From Paralithodes platypus (lineage: Eukaryota; Arthropoda; Malacostraca; Decapoda; Lithodidae): DNA of 64,000 nucleotides. Positions 1 to 10,154 of the stretch are shown here, piece by piece. The position numbers were made by a program, and so were the translations under genes. Each line of letters begins with the position of its first letter. Position 1 is the first letter of the stretch. The stretch covers positions 46,142,900-46,206,899 of the forward strand of contig CM064480.1 of NCBI GenBank assembly GCA_032716605.1, written 5' to 3'. The notes beneath the pieces are model-generated. The model worked only from the letters and a program-made list of their open reading frames with translations, did no database searches and had not been told where the DNA came from.

Positions 1-235
1 AAACATAAGACAACATTGTGTAAACTTATGATAGACGAAATAATTGCACAAAGGCTAAATAAACTAATTAATTATAGTAATAGCCAACCGGCCACACAGA
101 CTACAGGCGCCGTCCTGCTAGCCACGAGGGCTAGCTAGCTACTAGCCTCGCACAGGGTCCCCCCCCCACAAGAGGCCCTGCAAACTGTAACTCACTCACA
201 AATTATATAGGCTACGAACTCATTTGGGAGTGACA
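1..235 (-). repeat. 3' LTR (partial) of the gypsy element
   Basis: Bases 1-235 repeat 6017-6250 almost exactly and end on the plus strand in GGGAGTGACA, the same terminus as the right LTR. On the minus strand this begins TGTCACTCCC, giving the TG..CA ends usual for LTRs. The rest of this LTR lies outside the window. Confidence 0.9.
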
Positions 236-253
236 CCCTCACATCCAGGGGGA
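236..253 (-). promoter_or_regulatory. candidate polypurine tract
   Basis: Directly upstream (minus strand) of the 3' LTR the sequence reads purine-rich and ends GATGTGAGGG just before TGTCACTC. This is the position expected of the plus-strand primer. The tract is impure, so the call rests mainly on position. Confidence 0.5.
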
Positions 254-399
254 GTCTGTTGGTGCATCTTGAAACAACAGACTGTTCATACTTCAATAAC
301 ACTACAAGACATACACAACTTCAGTCTTTTTTATTATATTTATAGTTTTTTACATTTTTGTATTTAAATATTTTCTTCTATACAGAAACACAGCAACTC

Positions 400-2730
400 C
401 TACTTTACGACCCTACACTGGGCTACATACGGCATCCAACAAGCACCAGACGTGAACATGCTAATCAAACCAAAGTAGGAGGCTACACCAACAATGACTG
501 AACGGCGAGGGTTCTCCTTAAAACATACCCTCCCGTGACAAACAATCAGCCAGAACATTATCAGTGCCCTTAACATGCCACACATCCAAACTGTGTTCCG
601 GCAGCAAAACAACACCTCACACTGATAAACTGCCCAGTCCATCACAAGACTGGCACTTCTCTTCGCTCTCTCCGGCAACGGGACCTGCCAATAACCTTTC
701 ACTATTTCCACCTTAGTGATGAACGTGGCAGCACCGATGCGGTTTATGGGGTCGTCGACTCTGGGTAATGGATAGGTGTCTGTCTGGGATAATGCACTAA
801 CACTACTGCAATCAACACACAAACGGATCTTGCCACCCTGCTCAGGTTGCAAAGTCACTGGCAAAGACCACTCATGATATCCCTTATCCCTCAGACCCTT
901 CTCCAACATGTAGTCCAGCTCTGCGTTTAAGACAGGCTGTCGAGCAGGATTTATACGGTAGGGAGCCAACTTGAGCTTTGCACTGTCTCCAGCCTCTATG
1001 TCGGGTGCCACCCCGGACATCAGGCCTGGAGAATCAACAAACAGGCGGAAGTACTGCCACAGCCTAGTAAACAACTCCTCTTGGCGCTTAGGAACAAGAG
1101 GTTGCAACTTATCTCGAAGAACAACATGCTCATTGCCCTCCCACAACCCAGTCGGGACCGCAGTCTCTAAACTATAGTCTCCCTCCTTCTCCACCTCCGT
1201 CCCTAATACAGCCAGGTCATGAGAGAGACAATCTGTACCACCTGTGCAGTCACTCCCACAGTTCATAAGTGCCAAGGCTTCCCCCCCGATACCATACATG
1301 CGCACCCCCGCATTCCTTGCGGCTACACCTGCCTGCGCAGCATCACCGCCTTCAGCGCCATGGCCAGATGCAGTCGGTCTATGGTAGGGCTGTTGCATTT
1401 TACTACGGCAGCATTGGGAGGCTATGCGATGGTCGGTCGTATCTATCACATAGTTAACCTCACCAATCTGCTTAATGTCCTGATACTGACCACAAAACTT
1501 AGCAGACATGGGTCGACCCTGAACTGACAACCGTGCCAAAGCCTCGTCGCCCACCTTGAACACCCTAGATTTAGCCTGTTTGTTACAAGGGTCTCTCATC
1601 TTGGTGTTCATGTTGCTAACCGCGACAGCCTCCGGGTGTCTAGTGGTAGTATCAATTAAAGTGTGCAAGTATTTATCTCCCAAACTGGTGGGTAATAAGG
1701 GGCCAACCATGTCAACTATGACACAAGTCAATGGCGGTTCAACTGCAGGTGTAGGGATCAAAGGGGCCACGGGTATTCCTGGGTGGGGTTCTCCAACTAC
1801 CTTACCAATATAACACATCAAAAAAGAAGCCACCGATGCATGCATATTAGGCCACCAAAAATGAGACTGTGGCCTATTAGTAGTCTCACATACCCCTAAA
1901 TGACCCACCAGTGGTGCCACCTGCGTTAGCCTAACCAGCCCTACCCGGAACTGGGCAGGCACCACTAACTGCTCCTCCTCCAAACCCGAGTTCGTATCCG
2001 GCTTCCACTGCCGATATAACAATGCCCCCTTTACAACAAATTTCTCTGCTTGGCCGTTCTTCCCACCAGACGTACCAACCTTCTTAAACAGGAGGCCCAG
2101 ACTGGGGTCCTCTTGCTGCAACTTGCTCAGTTTGTTTCTAGGTAACTTCATCAAGGCAGTTACCTCTGACCTCTCAAAAATATCAGAAGGTTGAGTCGGT
2201 TTCACTATGTCAGACTCCTCGTCCGGCACTAGGTCACCTCTACTAATCTCGGTAGCCTCACTGGGGTCAGCCAAGCCCACAGTTGCCTCCGGACCAGTGT
2301 CATCTAGTAGTGCATCATGGGATGGCCCGCACTCATGGCTGTCGGCCCCCGCATCCACTAAATCATCCACCTGTTGTGCCAAATGTGCCACTGATTGGGT
2401 CACTGCACCAACAGGGTAGATAGAGTCCATGTTATCTTCTTGCAAACAACCACCACCAGGGGGTACAAAAGCAGCCTCAGCGACGACTATAGGAGGCGGG
2501 AAAACTACATCTCCTGCCAAGTCAGTCCCGAGCAAAAAGTCCACCCCCTCAACTGGCAGAGTGTCCACCATGGCCACCTTACACTCGGCAGTCAAAAGTG
2601 GGCACTCTAGGGTCACCGGGACTAAATCACAGAATTGTTCACTGTTGATTCCCCTGCACATTACAAACTCTCCCATGCTATTAGGTCCCCCTGTCAGGTT
2701 GCGACACATGGATTGTTGCACACCAGTATC
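400..2730 (-). pseudogene. pol: gypsy-type pol remnant in the order protease - integrase - RT - RNase H
   Basis: One frame stays open for about 775 codons. It begins with the aspartic protease active-site D-T-G (codons at 2722-2730), followed by a protease-like LLGTDLAGD near residue 65. At residues 270-300 comes an integrase H2C2-like stretch with HLGV and HFWWPNM. Next is the integrase core start with VIVDMVGPL; the core then breaks off and resumes in the GPY/F-type C-terminal region (VNYVIDTTDH). Only after this come gypsy RT motifs near residues 620-680 (KIRLCVDC, YPLPRVDD, GYWQVPL). The frame then leaves the real one. About 110 bp downstream, in a neighbouring frame, an RNase H-end motif KGTDNVLADCLSREG ends at the stop at 518-520. 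RT palm motifs including YxDD are missing, and integrase lacks its second and third acidic residues. A frameshift also separates the D-T-G from the upstream protease sequence. Non-functional remnant, family assignment firm. Confidence 0.88.
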
Positions 2731-2897
2731 CCTAAGACCTTGACAGGGTAAGTCTGCTCCCCAACCCGTACAAATCCATCATGTATGAATGGCCGACACC
2801 ACTCAGGGGAAGTCTGGTTATGCTCAGGTGGTGATACCATCTGGGGCGGCAAAGTGCTTACTACCCTGCTTCGCGCTGGTCAACACTGCCCCCCAAA

Positions 2898-3176
2898 CTA
2901 ACCAGTACCTGGCTTGCCTTTCACAGGCACCTCCCCTAGTGTTGCCACCAACTGGACAGCCTTGGGTTCCTGGGTAGCTTTCCATTTAGCACACTGAGGT
3001 TTATTATGGCCCTCTTGTTTGCAAAAATAACATCTCACTTCCGTAGAAGCTTGCTGGTTGTCAGCCTTGGTATAATGTTGTATCTTATTTGTGGTACCTT
3101 TGGGTGATGATGGGCGAGCTGATACTGTGGCTGCTTGGTGCACAGGTCGGTCTCTCCTGTCACCAATGCTCCCCAT
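2898..3176 (-). pseudogene. gag: gag nucleocapsid (CCHC zinc knuckle) fragment
   Basis: The 92-codon frame contains CYFCKQEGHNKPQC, an exact CX2CX4HX4C retroviral-type zinc knuckle, preceded by a basic polar stretch. It lies between the capsid-like frame and protease, where nucleocapsid belongs. It is separated from capsid by stops and from protease by a frameshift, so the original polyprotein is broken here. Its true ends cannot be fixed from this copy. Confidence 0.8.
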
Positions 3177-3300
3177 GCACGTGCCACGCCGGGCTAGTGC
3201 AAAGTATCAGCCCAAACTGCTGATTCCCTTATTGATTTAAACCGCTTTTCTTTTAATTTTTCTCCAACTTCCTTTTCAACTATGCTTGTAAACTGCTCCA

Positions 3301-4274
3301 TCAACCAAACTCACACGCTGCCTCAAAAGTATCAGCTGACTCTGAATGCAGCCACTTAGCTAGAGTATCGCGCAGGTACCTGGCACATTCCACGTGCGAG
3401 TCCCCCTGAAGGCCAACCTGTAAGCCTCGGGACGCAGCTCGTAGGCTTTTAACACAGCCTCTTTAAGTACATCATACTCTAGCTCCTGCACTTCTAGGCG
3501 ATCGTATGCATCGAGAGCCTTGCCTTTTAGCACATTAGACACCAACGCTGCCCAGCGGTGCCTCGGCCACTGATACTCGTCGGCCTTCTTCTCAAAACGT
3601 AAGAACCACTCTGTGACCTTAAGTTCATCGAAGGCCGGCACGAGTTTCAGCCGTCGAGACAACAAAACCTCTTCTGCCTCCTCCTTAGATGTATGACCAG
3701 CACTATTCCCTTGTCGTCTTTGCCCACTGGTTTCCAACTTCGTCTTCTCCAAATCTACCTCCAACTCTCTCAATTTAATCCTCTCCTGCATCTCTCTATC
3801 TTTCTGCCTCTCTTCTCTCTCTGCCTGTAGGCCTCTCTCTTCTCTCTCTGCCTGTAGGCCTCTCTCTTCTCTCTCTGCCTGTAGGCCTCTCTCTTCTCTC
3901 TCTGCCTGTAGGCCTCTCTCTTCTCTCTCTGCCTGTAGGCCTATTCTCTTTTCCTCTATCTCCAATCTCTTAAGCTGAAGCTCGACCTCTGGACTCCTTC
4001 TCGACCCTATCGGGGTTATTGGAGGAAACTGGGCATAAGGGGGGACATTGTGCTGAGCCCCCACCATATGAGTGGCAGTGAAATGCTGGGGTGTGGCCCA
4101 CGACACATGGGGGAAAGAAGGAGGATACTGGAGATTGCTAGCATAACTTGAAACAAATATACTGGCCATAGGGGCATGAACATAGCCCTGTGAAAATGAA
4201 GGGGCCGTACTGATAGGGTTAAATGCTGACGGTGGAAGCGTGGTGGCAGGTGCGGTGGTATTAGTAGGAGACAT
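3301..4274 (-). pseudogene. gag: gag capsid region with coiled-coil repeat
   Basis: The frame starts at an ATG at 4274, overlapping the stop of the upstream frame by 14 nt. It encodes a Pro/Ser/Thr-rich N-terminus, then a charged coiled coil with five tandem GLQAEREER units (27-bp DNA repeat at about 3820-3950). A gypsy-type capsid segment follows, with FDELKVTEWFLRFEKKADEY, WPRHRWAALV, KGKALDAYDRL and AYELRPEAYR, as in Gag proteins of fish and invertebrate gypsy elements. Near 3395-3405 a single-base frameshift moves the C-terminal capsid tail into another frame, which runs on to a stop at 3301-3303. Function by family: particle assembly around element RNA. This copy is broken. Confidence 0.82.
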
Positions 4275-4650
4275 GTCTAACTACAGTATCACCTTGTTCT
4301 GGAGTCGTTGCTCCACTCCGGGCCCCAGTAGAATAATAGCTAACCTGACTTCTAGGACGCTGCGGCACATGCAGCATGGTGCCATCATCCACAACACAAG
4401 TACTAGCTTCAAAATAAAGATCCCTAGGCTGCGCAGCTAATTTGCACACCTCTTGAACTAACTCTGCCTTAGACATACCACTGCACCTCCATCCATACGC
4501 CTCCAACACACGTCTTAATTCATCATTACTCCTGCTAGCAACCTCTTCTTGACTAGGATGGGTTCTAAGAAACTGCCAAACGTCCTCCTTCCCCACAATA
4601 TGAACAGGAATGTAATCAACATGCGACATCTTAGCAATAGTTGTGGACAC
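4261..4650 (-). CDS. small 5' frame of gag, N-terminal domain with SAP-like segment
   Basis: A 129-codon frame begins just downstream (element sense) of the 5' LTR leader. Residues about 37-70 (ELRRVLEAYGWRCSGMSKAE and onward) resemble a short SAP-like helix-turn-helix, although SAP proteins are usually nuclear. The stop overlaps the capsid-frame ATG by 14 nt, in a frame one base apart. This could be a genuine two-ORF gag read by ribosomal shifting or restart, or one ORF split by an old indel. The sequence alone cannot decide. Two in-frame ATGs lie at 4650 and 4629. Confidence 0.6.
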   Translation of the reverse strand: MSTTIAKMSHVDYIPVHIVGKEDVWQFLRTHPSQEEVASRSNDELRRVLEAYGWRCSGMSKAELVQEVCKLAAQPRDLYFEASTCVVDDGTMLHVPQRPRSQVSYYSTGARSGATTPEQGDTVVRHVSY

Positions 4651-4762
4651 GGGTTAATAAAATAAGAGTACTATGTCTGTAGACTTTCAATTACAAGAAA
4701 AATTACTGACAATCTAAATATAATTGCTTCACACCACAAGAACTCTAAACTATCACACTATT

Positions 4763-4780
4763 CTGGCATGAGGTCGCCAC
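4763..4780 (-). promoter_or_regulatory. candidate tRNA primer-binding site
   Basis: Immediately inside the 5' LTR the minus strand reads GTGGCGACCTCATGCCAG. TGGCGACC-type starts directly after the LTR are usual for gypsy primer-binding sites. The matching tRNA was not identified. Confidence 0.5.
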
Positions 4781-6250
4781 TGTTACGAGGGTAGCCGGGG
4801 CAACCAGATGCTTACCTAGCCTAGCCCACAGCACCGAACTACCCTGCAACAGACACGCTCTTAATATCTGACTCAAACACCAAGACACGCAGGTTCTCTA
4901 GGAAAAATGGTTATCTTCCTCTTTGCTCTATTAAAGCAGTAACAAGGAGACACAAAAATATCTATTGTCCCCGAGTCTAGTCCATAGTGCATGTAGTATG
5001 CAAGAGAACTTCTAAGGTTATTCTATACTGCACCAACATTACCTAACCATACCACTACTAGACTCCCAGAACACTCTATTTCATGCCCAATCGGTTAGGA
5101 ATTGAGAACAATACAAAACAAAAACCCATGGAAAGTCCAGTAGAATAAACCTCTGTGCCAAGCCTATTATCCCTAGCCTATGTCCTAATTCTACACCGAG
5201 TGGCTCTCTTCAGCACAGAACGGCGGTGGTGTTGTAAGGGATAAACAACTTTAATGACTTATTGCTTACAACATCATCTGGGGTTAGCTCAATACACCCG
5301 AGTACAATGGGGACAACCTCACCTAGTAACAGGCTCCACCTCTAGTCCCTGACTGCACCAGATGTATTGCTGCTAAACTAAAGGCACAAGGGTTGGTATC
5401 TTAGTAGGTTGAAGATTGGCTGCCACCCCGTAGAGGGTTAACTAAGGCCCGAGTTAGAGGATGCTGTGTGGTGGAAGGAAAAAGGACAGTAGCCTATTAT
5501 GGCACTGCAGGCCTACATACACACCCAACAACCCCGTTCCTCAAAGACCTACCAAAAACTAAGTAAACAGGCCAACCCGCAAACCACTATATATACCAAC
5601 CAGGATTAGTATTCACAGATAAATATAATGCAGCAGAATAATGGAAAACAACATGGAAGAATAAAAAGAAGCTTATATTCTAGATTGCCACAGAAGAAAT
5701 GAATGCAGTAATTGATATTAAACTAAAGATGTTAAAACAAAAATTATATGCTCAATATGACTCCAGCCCCTGCTATGCTCCAATCAAATAAAGAACAAAA
5801 AGAAATATGCGGTATTCAAGGGAAAACTCGAAGCAAGCCTAACCAACACAAAACAGAGATGTTGTCAGAACGAGAGCCAGGACTAGAGTAAAGCTGCTGC
5901 ACTCGCTCTGGTTCCCACGGCCAAGACGAGGGAGGAAGGGAAGCGCCAGGCACCGCCGGAACATACAATTAACTAGGCAGCCTGGGCTCTCACTAGCAAT
6001 ACAAAGTAATCAAGTAAAACATAAGACAACATTGTGTAAACTTATGATAGACGAAATAATTGCACAAAGGCTAAATAAACTAATTAATTATAGTAATAGC
6101 CAACCGGCCACACAGACTACAGGCGCCGTTCTGCTAGCCACGAGGGCTAGCTAGCTACTAGCCTCGCACAGGGTCCCCCCTCACAACAGGCCCTGCAAAC
6201 TATAACTCACTCACAAATTATTTAGTCTACAAACTCATTTGGGAGTGACA
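4781..6250 (-). repeat. 5' LTR of the gypsy element (1470 bp)
   Basis: Plus-strand limits are TGTTACGAGG at 4781 and GGGAGTGACA at 6250, so the minus strand has TG..CA ends. The right 234 bp match 1-235. It contains no long open frame. The length is large for a gypsy-group LTR. The target duplication cannot be read because the other flank is outside the window. Confidence 0.88.
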
Positions 6251-7117
6251 ATATACATATATAGCTTTGGGAATACCCAACATGTAGCCTATCTCTCATG
6301 AATTATTCAAGTAATTCTTGATGTATTCTTGTACTTGTTATATAATGATAATGTATTGACCAGTAAAGTAACTTAATCTTTGAAGATTGTTTATTGTTAT
6401 GTCTTCAGATTAATTACTGAGCAGTCTGAGCTATTACGAAGAGTATTTAGCAAAATATGTTGTTAATTATGCAAACTTTGCATCATTATGATGAAGAGAC
6501 ACAATAGTTTCATATTGATCCATTAAGTATAGATAAATCAATTGCTATTACATAATTAAATGTTCTGCCATACGTCAAAATATACTACCGAAGACATAAC
6601 ATAACCAAGTATGACTTGATTATTGAAACTGTGTTAACCTTTAGTTTATGGCTGCCATATATAATAGCTATGCATAATTGACACAGCCTATTCAAACAGC
6701 AATTCGCCTGTGAGAGTCCAATGTATGGAAACTATTAGCTTAAATGTAATTATCATATATATTCCCGAACTATACTGGCCCTTCACAAAATAGACCATGA
6801 ACAACTGAACACAGTTTGTGCATTTGTTTTCATAAACTTCTATTAATACTGACTTTCGCATGGACCAATATATTCAGTTAGATCAATTTGGCAGTTATAA
6901 CTGGTGATATGAATACACATATATGCATTGTATGTACAGTCATGGACAGGAATATCTGGACACATTTTGGAGGCGCAATGATGGCACATTGGCGAACTAT
7001 TTTGATAAACTTTCTGAGCAACAATGATCGAATTACTGGATTTCACTAGGTAATGGTCTCCGTATTGTTTTATCATTAACCCAGATTTGGTCCGAAGTGG
7101 GTGTTTTTGGATCTCGC
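6251..7117. other. AT-rich stretch without recognised gene
   Basis: No protein family is recognisable on either strand; the 92-codon minus frame at 6843-7121 has no family features. The only structured item is a Tc1-like terminal sequence at 6935. Confidence 0.5.
6935..6985 (+). repeat. Tc1-like terminal sequence, solo
   Basis: TACAGTCATGGACA is followed by AATATCTGGACA. The same terminus occurs in inverted orientation at 46985-47021 as the end of a complete 168-bp element. A CAGT start next to TA is typical of Tc1/mariner TIRs. The partner end was not found here. Confidence 0.5.
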
Positions 7118-7495
7118 CCATTTCGCTTCATTAGTTGGAGATTTTAAGACGTTCCACACCGTTAGTTTGGCGATAATAAGCCAGTTCACCCCCTTCAAGT
7201 ATCGATTTTCTTTTCTGAGCGAACGATAGCTAGCCTGTACAGTAACTTAGAACAAATCGGCAATCAGCTAGGACAGTTTTCATGTCGAAAGCATGTACAC
7301 ATTTAGCGTGAAGGGGGTTTGGGTTGGCAGTTTATTTTTAGTTAGAAGGAAGTCTAGGAAGGGTTTTTTGTTATCCTAAGGAACAACCTAGAATACAATG
7401 CTCGAACATGGGGAAAACAATCAAAATCCCCAATAATAATGAAAGAAAAATATCCCAATAACCCACAAGATGTCAGACCAGATTGTGGTAAGAGC
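7118..7495 (+). mobile_element. divergent MITE, family C
   Basis: Carries the order seen in the M1/C families: ATTTTAAGACGTT, then TATCGATTTTCTTTTCTGAG, GCGAACGATAGC, an imperfect CGGC hairpin zone, GTACACATTTA, and a tail GAAGGAAGTCTAGGAAGG followed by a block shared with 16.8 kb and 23.7 kb (ACAAACTA.. / AAAATCCCCA..). Strongly diverged; ends uncertain. Confidence 0.55.
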
Positions 7496-7552
7496 CTAGG
7501 TGTTCAAGTATTCCGGAACACGACTGTACATGTACTTTAAAAATTAGTCTGA

Positions 7553-8045
7553 GGATCCATAAGAAGTCCATAAGAAGTCCATAAGAAGTACATAAGAAGT
7601 ACATAAGAATTCCATAAGAAGTCCATAAGAAGTACATAAGAAGTACATAAGAAGTCCATAAGAAGTAGGCCTACATAAGAAGTCCATAAGAAGTACATAA
7701 GAAGTCCATAAGAAGTTCATAAGAAGTCCATAAGAAGTCCATAAGAAGTTCATAAGAAGTCCATAAGAAGTCCATTAGAAGTTCATAAGAAGTCCATAAG
7801 AAGTACATAAGAAGTCCATAAGATCATAAGAAGTACATTAGAAGTACTTAAGAAGTCCTTAGGAAGTCCATAAGAAGTTCATAAGAAGTCCATAAGAAGT
7901 CCATTAGATGTTCATAAGAAGTCCATAAGAAGTATATAAGAAGTCCAATAGAAGATCATAAGAAGTACATAAGAAGTACATAAGAAGTCCTTAGGAAGTC
8001 CATAAGAAGTCCATAAGAAGTACGTAAGAAGTAAATAACAAGTAC
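7553..8045. repeat. 11-bp minisatellite
   Basis: About 44 imperfect tandem copies of ATAAGAAGTCC, with C/A/T variants at the last positions. Open minus-strand frames within it (MNFLWTSYGLL-like) are repeat artefacts: 11 bp read three times gives an 11-residue period. Confidence 0.93.
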
Positions 8046-9030
8046 TATCATGTTAACAAGCTTTCAAGCTTTTAACTCATAAACTGCGAAGCTATGGTAG
8101 TTCAAACCCTCCCGCCAAGCGAAGGTATTTGGTTCTATTCTGACGAAAATCGTCATAGTACCATATATATAATTATTACTTATACATATGCGCCTATTGT
8201 GCTTTTATTATGAACATATGAAGAGCAATAATGGAAGTGGGAATAGCATTTGGGGGGTGAAAAAAACGTATTATTGCCGCAAGGTCGTATCATGAAGCGA
8301 GAGCTGGGGGGACGTATATCCTCCCTCTCTGAGCTGAAGAACGACACTGAGGCCTTACACTAGAAGTCTCTCTGTTGCAAGGATCTCTGGCTGCCTCACC
8401 CGTGTTAAAGAGACCGGGTGAGGGAAATTCGCGCCAAAAATTACCCGATAAAAGGGGGAATAAGAGAAAAAATAGCTGATAATTGAGGAGGGGGAAAAAG
8501 GAGGGGAAGGGGGGTTGGGACACATATGTAGGAGTGGTAACAAGTAATGGAGGGGAGTTATCTCACATAATCACAAATTGCTTTGTTTTGAGTGCCACTG
8601 GGGTGTTTTCTAAGTTTTTTTTATGCTCTGGATCTATTGAGGACGATCACAGTGCACCAGAAAAACCTCTATTGAGGACGGCTGCCGTTTATGGGTTAAT
8701 GGTTCACACGGTGGCATTAACAAAGGATAGGTGGCTAAAGGCATTATCCCATGTAGGAAAACAAACGCTGAATAAGTACTGGGAAAAATGCTGGAACTTT
8801 AATACTCAAAGGGATTCACTTCACAAACATATATCAATATCACAATCATGAATAATGTATGTATCTCGACACACACAAGAGTTCCGGATGCCTATATCAA
8901 ACATGAATAAACAAGTTTAGAAATATTACACTAAAATACATGAAGCAATAAACAAGTACACTCACAAATATATAGGCTTATATACTGTATATTCATACAT
9001 TTAACAATGAACAAGTACACTCACAATTAT
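8046..9030. other. no recognised gene
   Basis: The strand changes from AT-rich to a purine-rich patch around 8460-8520. A 122-codon plus-strand frame at 8483-8851 has no recognisable domain and is not supported as a gene. Confidence 0.4.
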
Positions 9031-9690
9031 CTATCTATCTATTGCCTGACGCCGTGATCCCCGAAGGGGTGGCCACGAACGACCCGCCCCTATGCACCTC
9101 TGTCCCCAGTCAGTCGACGCCCCTCCACCAGCACCGCCTTCATCTATATACTTCCTCACTCCATCCTTCCACCTCTCCTTCGGTGCACCTCTCCCTCTCT
9201 GTCCTTCCACCTCGCTCTCGTACACGTACCTCTTAGTCATTCTCTCGCTTTTCATACGTTCCATATGGCCGAACCATCTCAAGTTGTTCCTTTTCACACT
9301 TTCCAGCACATCTACCTCCACATTGCACCTCCTTCTTACTTCCTCATTCGTCTGGCTATCCCTCCATGTAACTCCGCACGCACTTCTCAAGTAACTCATT
9401 TCCACCGCTCTCACTCTTGGTCCCGAGTCTCTTCCCGAACGTCCATGCTTCGCTTCCGTAAGTTAGTGTCGGGATTACCACACTGTCATGCAAGGACTTC
9501 TTCACTTCCATACTGACCACCCTATTTCTTGTTACTGCTTTCAACGTTCCTACAACCCTCTTCCCCTGTTGCACCCTCTCCCGCACTTCTTCATCCATAG
9601 TCCCATCTTTACTGAACACACTGCCCAGATACTTAAAAGAGCTGACGATCTCCATAGCCTGACCGTTCAACTTCACCTCACACAATTATA
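9031..9690 (-). pseudogene. RTE/BovB-like LINE, C-terminal RT fragment
   Basis: Two minus-strand frames (9356-9685 and 9031-9414), offset by a frameshift near 9400, encode the C-terminal region of an RTE-type reverse transcriptase. The first has FKYLGSVFSKDGTMDEEVRE and VIPTLTYGSEAWT; the second has NNLRWFGHMERM, then an Arg-rich tail. Order and wording match the RTE-like proteins often mis-annotated as craniofacial development protein 2-like. The 3' side ends near a TATC microsatellite (9031-9040), as RTE elements often do. Polymerase and endonuclease are absent: a 5'-truncated dead copy. Confidence 0.85.
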
Positions 9691-10150
9691 ATAGGCTTAT
9701 ATATATTCAATCATACACAACGATAGTCGTCACTACCTTTATGCAGAAATACTAACATATATAGAAATACCTCTTCAGCGGTTTAGGCTACAATTCAGCC
9801 TTTACTAGCGATGCACTGACCTTACTAAGTACGGTTGGCTGGCGACTTCCCCAACGATTAACGTGCACCCGTAGAAGCCAGACTCTCGTCTGACTTCTAT
9901 GGGTGCACGTGCTCTATACTATTCGGTTAACTATTCAGAGTTACAATCATAATTCTAAACTAATTCACGATTCCGAAATATACAATCAATTGAATACAAT
10001 CTCACTCATTCTTGTATTATTACACTCTTTAACCAATACCCAAAATGACTGCCTTACAGAACTTAATCAATTTCAATGATTAAACTAACAACAACGGCCA
10101 CGTGGACACAGGTGGATAATTTGGCACAATGAAATAAGAATTAAGTTGTG
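9691..10150. other. no gene; contains a 50-bp palindrome
   Basis: No coding signal. The notable item is the inverted repeat at 9861-9910, listed separately. Confidence 0.5.
9861..9910. repeat. near-perfect 50-bp palindrome
   Basis: Left arm ACGTGCACCCGTAGAAGCCA, right arm its reverse complement with two transitions, and about 4 bp at the centre. It could be the relic of a foldback element or a hairpin-forming site. It contains the E-box-like CACGTG-related ACGTGCAC at each end. Confidence 0.8.
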
Positions 10151-10154
10151 ATTC

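Larger units (their letters stand above)
1..6250 (-). mobile_element. Ty3/gypsy-type LTR retrotransposon, Gmr1-like domain order, truncated by window start
   Basis: A minus-strand element is bounded on the right by a 1470-bp LTR and on the left by the matching last 235 bp of the second LTR. Read on the minus strand, the internal part shows gag (two overlapping frames), a CCHC knuckle, protease, integrase zinc-binding and core pieces, the integrase C-terminal GPY/F region, RT and the RNase H tail. The two LTRs match over about 234 bp with roughly 8 substitutions and an indel in a C-run, so insertion is not very recent. Frames are interrupted and domains are internally deleted, so this copy is non-autonomous. 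Integrase before RT is the order described for Gmr1-like Ty3/gypsy elements; that family assignment is inference from order and motifs. Confidence 0.9.

Noticed and set aside
971..2743. Plus-strand frames across the gypsy pol
   Set aside because: Antisense shadows of the minus-strand pol.
1..6250. Envelope gene making the gypsy element an errantivirus
   Set aside because: No frame with signal peptide, glycoprotein or fusion features between pol and the 3' LTR; only about 280 bp are available.
7544..7753. Hydrophobic repeat protein resembling a membrane peptide
   Set aside because: Translation of the 11-bp minisatellite.
7553..8045. CRISPR-like array
   Set aside because: Units are contiguous with no spacers; eukaryotic minisatellite. 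The same applies to the 45-bp, 50-bp and 31-bp arrays.
8483..8851. 122-codon plus-strand gene
   Set aside because: No family resemblance or supporting context; chance open frame remains the simpler explanation.
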